Shown piece after piece: positions 55,946 through 64,000 of a stretch of 64,000 nt of DNA. The notes beneath the pieces were generated by a model. That model was given only the letters and a program-made list of their open reading frames with translations, searched no databases and was not told where the DNA came from. Numbering within the stretch: the first letter of the stretch is position 1; each line of letters starts with the position of its first letter. Source of the DNA: Lolium rigidum (Eukaryota > Streptophyta > Magnoliopsida > Poales > Poaceae); assembly GCF_022539505.1 (NCBI RefSeq), contig NC_061510.1, positions 98,472,292-98,536,291 on the forward strand, given 5' to 3'. Made by a program: the position numbers and the translations under genes.

Positions 55946-57407
55946 ATGGTGGCGGGGATGGAGAGGATGGAAGGGATGTTGAGAAATCTCAAACTCTCAG
56001 AGGCAGAGATGGTAGGGTTGCGAATTTCGGAGAGGCAGATGGAGCTGGCGGATGGTACAGGAAGAGAGGGGGAGGATCCGAAGGTATTGGTGAAGGTGCT
56101 GTCGGAGAGAAGGGCGTCTACAGAGGGATTGAAGCAAGCTTTGGGGCCGATTTGGTGCCCAATCAGGGGCATCAAGTGCTCGAGGAAGGGGGAGAACATC
56201 TTCATGATCACACTTATACAACAATCAGGTAAGAAGAAAGCGCTGGATTGTGGCCCCTGGATGTTCAATAATGATTTAGTTGTGGTGGAAGAATATGATC
56301 CTGATAAATCGGTAGAGGAGTATAAGTTTAATGTAATTCCCATTTGGATCCAAGTTCTGAAGTTACCTCTGGGGAAAATGAACAAAGCAACTGCTGAGAT
56401 GATTGGCGAAAAGGTGGGGGAATGGTTAGAGGCGGATGTTGGAGAGGATGATTTAGCGGTGGGGGAATATCTGCGAATTAAAGTCAGAATCAACATTACG
56501 AAGCCTTTGATGAGAGGCATGATGATTCAGATGGGTGAAGAAGGCAGAAACAAGTGGTGTCCCTTTCGGTATGAATTCCTTCCGGAGTTTTGTTATAACT
56601 GTGGTATTATTGGACATGATGAAAATTGCTGCTTGCGCCCAATAAACAAAGGTGAGGAAAAGCAATTTGGCAGTTGGCTTAGAGCTTACATTCCAAAAAA
56701 AACAGGGCAGTGGTGATAGACAGAAGTGGACCAGTGAAGGAGGCAGTGGAAGTGGTGACCGTTCTTTTGCCTTAGGGGAAAAAAGGGGTACTGCAGGAAG
56801 CTATAGCCTTTCCTGGAGGAAGGACGATTCAAACAATTTGGTTTTACCTAATGAAACCACAAAAAAAGTTGGTACAGAGGAAGAAATTACAAGGTCGGCG
56901 AGGTCAATTATGCAAAAGGAACAGTTTGGAAAGTTTGAGAAGAATATCTCTATGGGTACAAAAAAGGAACTGGACTGGGCTACTCTGGTTGAATTAGAAG
57001 AGAAGGGCCAAATATTGATAGGTGAAAATTTGAAAATGTCGGTTCACAGGGACTCCTCCCAGTCAGAAGTGGCGGTAGACAAGGTTTTACAGGGACATAA
57101 TGAGATGCAAAAGCAGGCAAGTCCGGGTAAGATGTTAATGGATAAACAATCAGGACAGAGGGCTATGAATCAAAATGTGCTGAATACAGGGAAGGAAGTG
57201 GGAAAGGGTAATACTTTTCAGAGAAGAAATAGGCCAAAGGAAGGGAATGTTCAGAAAATGGAAGTGATGATAGGTGCAAAGAGGAATCAGGACCAAATGG
57301 AGGTGGATGAATTGGAGATGCAGATGACCAAGAAAGGGAAAGTTGCAGAAAACAATAAGTATGCTGATAACGCGGGGCTGTCGGAACAGCCCTGCGGGGA
57401 CCAATGA
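55946..57407 (+). pseudogene. LINE ORF1 protein (nucleic-acid binding)
   Basis: Start ATG about 55946 (MVAGMERMEG). A DUF4283-type domain (about residues 20-170) is followed by a CCHC zinc knuckle, CYNCGIIGHDENCC (about 56590-56632). A frame change at an A run (56693-56702) leads into a Lys/Gln/Glu-rich C-terminal part that ends at TGA 57405-57407. It would bind LINE RNA in ribonucleoprotein particles. The A-run shift may be a sequencing error. Confidence 0.85.
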
Positions 57408-60400
57408 AGATTGGGAGTCTGAATTGCCGGGGTTTGGGGAATGGCCTGGCAATTCGTATTCTTCTGGAGTTCCAGAAGAAGGAGGACCCCGATGTACTCT
57501 TCTTGTCAGAAACAAAATTAGATGAGAAGAGACTCCAATGGTTTAAGTGGAAACTGGGATTAGTAAATATGGTGGCAAAAGATTGTGATGGTCAGAGTGG
57601 TGGATTGGTGCTATTCTGGAGAAGTGATGTTAATCTTACGGCAGGGCTGAAGTCAAGGTATCATATAGATGCTACAATAATCCAACCAGATGGTTTTAAA
57701 TGGAGGTTCACTGGTATCTACGGGGATCCTAAAACTGAAAAAAGAGAAAATACGTGGAAATTACTCAGGAATATTAAGCACCATAGCAAGCTTCCTTGGA
57801 TGTGTGCAGCAGACTTCAATGAGATACTCTTTGATTTTGAAAAAGAAGGTGGGGCTATGAGACCACAAAGTCAGATGGATAAATTCAGGGATACTTTAGC
57901 GAACTGTAATCTTCATGATTTGGGCTTTGTGGGTGATCCGTTTACATGGAGGAATAATAGCTGTACTAGTCAAGGCTATATAAAGGAGAGGCTAGATAGA
58001 GCAGTTGCAACAAAAGAATGGTATCAACACTTTTCTGATTATAAGGTGGTAAATGGAGATCCAGGGCACTCTGATCATCGGCCAATTATAATCCATCTGC
58101 TAGGTACCTATGTACAACGCCCTGCTAAGTGGGATCCAGGTCCATTCCGCTTTGAAGCAAGGTGGCTTGAAGAAGAGAGCTGTGATGATGTGGTACATGA
58201 AGCCTCGCGAAATTCTGAAGTAAATGGGGAAAAAACGATTGCACAAAGGCTTAATTCAGTGGCTGAAGAGTTAAGGAGCTGGAGCAAAGAGTCAATAGGA
58301 GATCTGGAAAGAAGTATTTTCAGTCTAAAAAAGAAGCTGGAAATTTGCAGAAGGAGCCCTATATCCCAAAGTCAAATAAACAGAGAACAGATTCTGAAGT
58401 ACAAGTTGCAGAAACTAGAAACAAAAAGAGATCTACATTGGAAACAAAGGGCTCATGTTAATTGGCTCCAAAAAGGTGATAAAAATACAAAATTCTTTCA
58501 CTCTTTTGCTTCCCATAGAAAGAAGAATAATAGTATCAAAAAACTAATTAAAGAAAATGGTGAAGTGGTGGAAAAAGATGAAGAACTGAAGGAAGTGGTT
58601 ACCCAATACTATAATAAGCTGTTTACTTCTACTGCAGGAAATAAGTTGGAAGACACCATTCAACAAGTATCTCATCGAGTTACTCCAGCCATGAATGATA
58701 TGCTCCTACAGGAATTTACAAGAGAAGAGATAAGAGAAGCTTTATATATGATGGGGGATCTCAAGGCTCCAGGGCCTGATGGTATGCCACCTATTTTCTA
58801 TAAAAGATATTGGGATCTAATTGGTAGTCAAGTGGAGGAAGAAGTACTCCAAGTGCTTAATGGTGAAAATATAACTTTGGGATGGAATGACACTTGGGTT
58901 GCTCTAATACCAAAGGTAAAAAACCCTCAATCCATGAAAGATTTACGGCCTATTAGCTTATGCAATGTTGTTTATAAACTAGTTTCGAAGGTTTTAGCTA
59001 ATAGGCTGAAGATCATTCTAGAAGATATTATAGCTCCCAACCAGAGCGCCTTTGTGCCAGGCAGACTCATAACTGATAATGTTCTTCTCGCTCATGAAGT
59101 AAATCTTTTTATGCATAATAAAAGAAAAGGTCAGGTGGGCTATGCAGCTGTCAAACTTGATATGAGTAAAGCTTATGACAGAGTAGAATGGGTTTTCCTT
59201 GAGAAAATCATGAGGAAAATGGGCTTCCATGATAAGTGGATTCAGTTGGTGCTGAAATGCTGCTCCACTGTTAAATATAAATTCAAGATAAATGGGGCAC
59301 TTACGGAAGAAATTATTCTTGGTAGAGGTCTTGGACAAGGAGACCCTATTTCTCCTTACCTTTTTTTTGATTTGTGCTGAAGCCTTTTCGAGTATGCTTA
59401 ATGTAGCGGAAAAGGATGGGAAATTAGAAGGAATTAAAATTTTCCAACAAGCTCTGAGTTTTAATCACCTACTGTTTGCAGATGACTCCTTAATTCTTCT
59501 AAAAGTGACAGAAGAAAGTGCTATTCATCTGCAAAATATTCTAAATTTGTATGATCAAGGAAAGCTCAGGACAGACCATTAATAGTGACAAATCATCCAT
59601 TATATTTACTAAGAATACAAAAGATTCTGATAAAAATAAAATGATGCATACCCTGAAAATTACAGGTGAGGGCAGGAGTAGTAAATACCTAGGCATGCCG
59701 GCCTTTATAGGAAAGTCTAAGAAAAAAGCTTTCAGCTATATAAAAGATAGAATTTGGGGCAAGTTACAAGGCTGGAAGGAGAAAATTTTATCTAAGGCAG
59801 GGAAAGATATTTTAATTAAAGCTTGTGCCCAAGCAATTCCAGTCTATGCTATGACTTGTTTTGATATAACTAAAAGTCTTTGTGAGGAAATCAATAGTGC
59901 AATTAGCAGATTCTGGTGGGCGCAGCAAGAAAAAGATAACAAAATTCATTGGCTTGCCTGGGATAGGCTCACTAGAACCAAAAGAGAAGGAGGATTAGGA
60001 TATAAGGATTTATATGCCTTCAATCTAGCTATGTTAGCAAAACAGGGATGACGGCTACTCACAAAACCTGAATCTTTATGTGCCAGAGTTTTGAAAGCTA
60101 GATATTATCCTAACTTTTCAGTCCTGCAAGCTGAATGTCAAAATGGGATTTCCTATGCTTGGAGAAGTGTTTTAAAATGCATCGAATTATTAAAACGGGG
60201 AATAATTAAGAGAGTTGGTGATGGGAAGACTATAAATATTTGGCAAGATCCTTGGTTGCCTAGACTTTGGAGTAGGAAACCAATAACAAAGAAAAAGAAT
60301 AATATCATTACTAAAGTTAGTGAACTAATTAATCCAGTTACAGGCTACTGGGATAGTCAATTAGTGAGAGAAATCTTTTGGTCACAGGATGCTAGTTTAA

Positions 60401-61536
60401 TTTTATCCATCCCTCTTGTTGATGATATGCAAGATCATTGGGCTTGGCACTTTGAGGAGAATGGCTAGTTTTCTGTGAAGTCTGCTTATAGACCTAAAAG
60501 AAAGCTGGAGGATATAGATAGAAATGGACAGACTGAATGTCAGGATCCAACTGAAGGTTTTAATTGGCTCCAAATCTGGAAACTGGAATGTTCACTTAAA
60601 GCTAAAATGCTAATCTGGAGAATTGCTCATGATAGTCTACCACACATAGTCAACTTGGAAAGGAGAGGGATAGAATTAGATCCCATCTGTCCGGTTTGCA
60701 ACAGATTGAATGAGGATGGAGCTCATCTTTTTCTGAAATGCAAAAAAATAAAAGGAAGTTGGACTGATCTTAAGATAGATAATGTTAGAGAGAAACTGTT
60801 AAGGTGCTATGATGCCCAGGACTTTGTCAATCAAATTCTCAGGCTAGAAAGAGAAGATAAACTAAAAACTATTAGTTTAATTTGGTGGATTTGGCAGGCT
60901 AGGAATAAGATGGTAGCAGGTGAAAATAAAAATTTACATGGCTCCATTTCTTTCCTGGCTATGAAAATGGCTAACGAGTTCAAACAGTTCTTTTCAAAGG
61001 AGAAACAAATCAAAAAACAGAGTCCTCAATCGTGGCTTCCTCCAGATGAGCATGTTTTGAAAATCAATATAGATGGAAGTTATGTAGCGGACAGATGTAA
61101 TGGTGGATGGGGTTTTATCATTCGGAACTCTGATGGTCAATTTATGGGTGCAGGTGCAGGCCAAATCTCACATGCCTTTGATGCACTTCAAACTGAAGCC
61201 ATTGTCTGTCTTGCCAGCCTTCAAAATGCTCAAAGATGGGGTATGACGAGAATTCAAGTTGAGACTGATTCCCAGTTGCTTGCCCAGGCGATAAATGGGA
61301 AAAATCAAGATATGGCGGTAAATGGGACCTTATTCAGAGAAATTAAGTTCTTTGCTAGTTTAAATTTTAGTACTTTTGAAGTCAAGTATTGTCATAGAGG
61401 TTGTAATAAAGTAGCTCATGCTTTAGCAAACTTTGGTGCAAACTTAGATCAAAATAGTACTGTAAGTTGGTTTCTGGAAGCACCAGACTTTGTAAATATT
61501 CTTCTAGCCAGTGACTTTGCTGTGCTAGACAAGTAA
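57404..61536 (+). pseudogene. LINE ORF2 protein: endonuclease, reverse transcriptase, RNase H
   Basis: ATG 57404 overlaps the ORF1 stop (ATGA). Endonuclease at 57404-58120: SLNCRG, LSETKL, CAADFNEIL, ERLDRA, SDHRPI. RT: LKAPGPDGMP, RPISLCNVVYKL, LDMSKAYDRVEW, GLGQGDPISPYLF, and FADDSLIL near 59480. A zinc-binding region with CPVCNRL...HLFLKC lies at about 60690-60750. RNase H is at 61060-61450, starting INIDGSYV. Frame shifts at 59358 (T run) and about 59560. Stops at 60048-60050 (TGA where Trp is expected) and 60466-60468 (TAG). It carried out target-primed reverse transcription. Confidence 0.9.
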
Positions 61537-61565
61537 TGAAGTTTCTGTTTCTAGTTCAAAAAAAA

Positions 61566-61581
61566 AACATTGGTGATACCG
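61566..61581. repeat. 3' target site duplication of the LINE
   Basis: AACATTGGTGATACCG after the A run (61558-61567); the first A's are ambiguous with the tail. Confidence 0.92.
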
Positions 61582-61905
61582 TGCTCTGTCTTCTCTCCTA
61601 AAAGAAATGGCGACGTGCAACCTCTCACGTACGTACGTTCATGGTAATTAAACTCCAAGAAAGAAGATTGTACACTACTTGCTTAGTTTAATTCTATCTC
61701 GTACCATTTGGATATAATTAAGAACCATCTGGGGTCCTTGGATTTGGATATCTGAGCGCTTCTGCCCACGTCCGAGTCGCATTCTCCTCATATTGCACTT
61801 CGTGAAGGTAAGGCTTGCCACTAACACCTTCCCTAGATCCCGCATAGTGCGGAAGCTCTCAACACTGGGTACAATTTTTTTAGCGCCTCTACCTGCAAGG
61901 CTGCA

Positions 61906-62067
61906 ATGGTGACCCTGGTGGGGCTCTTCATGAGATGCTATTCGTCTTCGCTGCTGGTGGACTGGGAGGCGGAGGCCGACCCGGCATATGGTGACTACGC
62001 CGTGCTCCCCATCCTCGCTGCCTTCTTCCCTGCCCTGCGCTTCCTCCTCGACCGATTCCTCTTCGAG
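61906..62067 (+). CDS. LAG1/ASC1-like ceramide synthase, first exon only
   Basis: Fifty-four codons from ATG 61906 to a splice donor GTAAAT at 62068. The stretch [18 protein letters not shown], followed by a hydrophobic segment and [10 protein letters not shown], is the conserved N-terminus of plant LAG1 homologues (ASC1-like, ceramide synthases of the ER membrane). These join sphingoid bases with acyl-CoA. The hydrophobic [13 protein letters not shown] is the first membrane segment. An alternative start is ATG 61930. Further exons must lie right of the Copia element that begins at 62225, so the gene may still be spliced across it or be disrupted. No stop or shift in the exon. Confidence 0.75.
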
Positions 62068-62224
62068 GTAAATTTGTTTGTTTGTTTGCTTACGTTGGTG
62101 TGTGATGGGTTGGGATATCAAGATCAACTCCTCGCGTATGTGCATAGGCCGGGGTTATCTTTTTAACGAGAGCCAGTCTTCTTCTATCTGGTTGTGGTGA
62201 GCTATTTTCTTATTCGGTTGGAGG

Positions 62225-62357
62225 TGTTAGGGCAATATGCGTGTTGTATTACCAGGAGACCAAAGGCCACAATATATAGTACATGTACAGGTGCACATAT
62301 GCAGAAAGCCCCCTAACATATGGGGAAACTACAATATACAGATATATACATCTAACA
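62225..62357 (-). repeat. 3' LTR of the Copia element
   Basis: 133 bp with TGTTAG/CTAACA ends, next to the polypurine tract. Confidence 0.8.
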
Positions 62358-62409
62358 CCCCCCTCAAACTCATGGTGGATCCACAACACTGAGTTTGGAG
62401 AGTAAGAAA

Positions 62410-64000
62410 TCATGCTGCGCTCGAGTTCTGTGCCTTCGTGAAGAAATCCGCCAACTGCAAATCTGAAGGCACATAATGAACCGCAACAACGTCATCCTGC
62501 ACCTGAGCACGTGTGTAAAAAGCATCAACACCAATATGCTTGGTCAGCTCATGCTTGACCGGATCACGTGCAATGCTGATAGCACTGTATCTGTCGGACA
62601 AAAGTGGAGTGAGTGTCGTAACAGAGACCCCAAAATTTGCAAGCAACCACCGTAACCAGGTCACCTCAGCAATCAACAAAGCCATAGCCCGCAACGCAGC
62701 CTCAACACTCGAACGGGAAACTGCTACCTGTTTCTTCGTCTTCCAAGCAACAAGCGAACCACCAAGAAACACAAAGTAAGCAGAAAGTGAACGACGATCC
62801 GTAGGATCACTCGCCCACGTAGCATCCGAGTAGCACTGGAGCTGGAGAGAGCTGGAACGGGGAAAGAAAAGGCGACGAGTGATCGTGCCACGAAGGTAAC
62901 GAAGAACACGGAGGAGATGACTATAGTGAACAGTGGTAGGAGCGGAGACAAACTGACTCGGAATATGAACAAGATAAGAAATATCAAGACGAGTGACAGC
63001 AAGATAAACAAGACTCCCAACATAATGGCGATAACGGGTGGGATCAGGAAGAGGATCACCATCAGTAGGACGAAGCTTAACATTAAGCTCCATGGGAGTA
63101 TCAACCGTGCGCTCATCCCCAAGAGCAGCACGAGCAAGAAGATCCTGAATATACTTTTCCCGAGAGATAGAAAAGCCATCAGAAGTGGAGGAAACCTCAA
63201 TGCCAAGAAAATAGCGAAGAGGACCAAGATCAGTCATAAGAAACTGACCGCGAAGACGAGCCTTAACAAAGGCAATATACTCAGGATCATCACCAGTAAT
63301 GATCATATCATCAACATAGAGAAGAAGAAGAGTACGTCCACGAGGAGAAGTGTGAACGAAAAGTCTTTGGATCATGAAGACTAGGAGAGAAACCAGCATC
63401 GGTCACCACGAGAGGCGAAGCGCTCAAACCGAGGCACGAGGGCTGTTTGAGACCATAGAGAACGTCGAAGACGACAAACCATCCCATCGGGAACAGAATA
63501 CCCGGGAGGAGGCTGCATGTAAACCTCCTCACTCAACTCGCCATTAAGAAAAGCATTCGAACATCAAGGCTGGGAGACAGACCAGCGGCGAACGGAAGCA
63601 ACAACAAGAAGAGTACGCACGGTAGTCATATGAGCCACGGGCAAAAGTCTCATCATAGTCACGGCCGTGCTCTGGCTGAAAGCCACGAGCCACAAGACGC
63701 GCTTTATAGCGCTCAAGAGATCCATCGGAGCGAGTCTTAATTTTATAGACCCACTTACACGTGATAGGACGAACACCGGAAGGGGGAGAAACAAGATCCC
63801 AAGTGCCAGTGCGCTCAAGCGCAGCGATCTCCTCAGCCATGGCAAGCTGCCATTCAGGATGACGCTCGGCATCCCGATAAGAAGTCGGCTCGGAAACAAC
63901 AGAGAGACCATACTGACTAGGAGAGTATTGAATTGGAGCACGACGCTGACGAACAGGCCGTGAAGGAGGAAGCTCATCGGCAGAAGACAACTCATCAGAA
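62410..64000 (-). pseudogene. Copia reverse transcriptase and RNase H (5' part outside window)
   Basis: At 63990-63580: RT start with WQLAMAEEIAALERTGTW, CKWVYKIKTRSDGSLERYKA and GRDYDETFA. At 63399-62410 a single open frame holds the catalytic LLLLYVDDMIITG, YFLGIEVS and [14 protein letters not shown]. RNase H follows with [15 protein letters not shown] and the C-terminal LADFFTKAQ. Between 63640 and 63400 the frame is broken at several places. Two of these are CG or CGAG sequences where CTG/CAG is expected. Confidence 0.88.

Larger units (their letters stand above)
55692..61565 (+). mobile_element. L1-type LINE retrotransposon, apparently full length
   Basis: Flanked by a duplication of 14-16 bp and ending in an A run. 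A 5' leader of about 250 bp precedes ORF1 (DUF4283-like domain plus zinc knuckle) and ORF2 (apurinic-type endonuclease, reverse transcriptase, zinc finger, RNase H). Few lesions separate it from an active structure: one shift in ORF1, two shifts and two stops in ORF2. This is a plant L1-clade element with a C-terminal RNase H. Confidence 0.93.
62225..64000 (-). mobile_element. Ty1/Copia LTR retrotransposon, 3' half (continues beyond the right edge)
   Basis: Minus strand. The 3' LTR is 62357-62225 (133 bp, TGTTAG...CTAACA), directly preceded by the polypurine tract GAGTTTGAGGGGGG (62371-62358 region). RNase H and RT follow to the right. LTRs this short are unusual among grass Copia elements but match the 108-bp LTR of the remnant in the aminopeptidase intron. 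It sits in the first intron of the ceramide synthase gene, in antisense. Confidence 0.85.

Noticed and set aside
1..64000. CRISPR arrays, bacterial operons, rRNA or tRNA genes
   Set aside because: None seen. Repeats are LTRs, MITEs and short motifs; tRNA-like matches are primer-binding sites of retrotransposons.

Overview
This is nuclear DNA of a grass, most likely a Pooideae species (the cereal/ryegrass group). The indications are Athila-, Tat- and Copia-type LTR retrotransposons with cereal-like termini, Stowaway MITEs ending CTCCCTCCGTCC, PIF/Harbinger elements, and two intron-containing plant genes. I cannot fix the species. Roughly four fifths of the window is transposable-element DNA. 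One 100-base run of N marks an assembly gap.

Layout, left to right. (1) 1-8543: a Tat-lineage Ty3/Gypsy retrotransposon on the minus strand. Its 5' LTR is at the right and its 3' LTR lies outside the window. It carries two tandem antisense spliced genes downstream of pol. (2) 8544-21986: a PIF/Harbinger transposon whose single transposase gene has been hit three times, by the Tat element, by a complete Athila-type element (8592-19080, 5-bp duplication TCGGC), and by an LTR element now reduced to a solo LTR (19531-21131, duplication GCCGC). (3) 22212 to at least 29001: a second Tat-type element on the plus strand. It keeps gag and protease, has lost reverse transcriptase to integrase, and has a spliced antisense gene. 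(4) Gap 29002-29101, then 29102-34654, a non-autonomous relative of the Athila element with one intact 213-residue reading frame. (5) 34655-36590: LTR-like non-coding DNA, then about 2 kb of low-information sequence with MITE remnants.

(6) 38907-48521: an apparently intact 19-exon gene for an M1 zinc aminopeptidase (APM1 family, about 889 residues). Its penultimate intron holds a degraded Copia element, a Harbinger-like element with its own reading frame, and a Stowaway. (7) 49527-51688: a second PIF/Harbinger element with TAA duplications and a frameshifted transposase. (8) 53292-53589: a Tourist-like MITE. (9) 55692-61565: an L1-type LINE with a target duplication of about 15 bp and overlapping ORF1/ORF2. 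(10) 61906-62067: the first exon of a LAG1/ASC1-like ceramide synthase gene. Its first intron is occupied by a minus-strand Copia element from 62225 to beyond the right edge.

Two general points matter for any reader. First, many frameshifts in the transposon genes sit at CTG/CAG trinucleotides that read CTCG, CGAG or CG instead, while the exons of the two host genes show none. This looks like a base-calling error at CHG-methylated sites, so the elements may be more intact than they appear. Second, the nested insertions give a relative history: the Harbinger element was present before the Tat, Athila and solo-LTR insertions.
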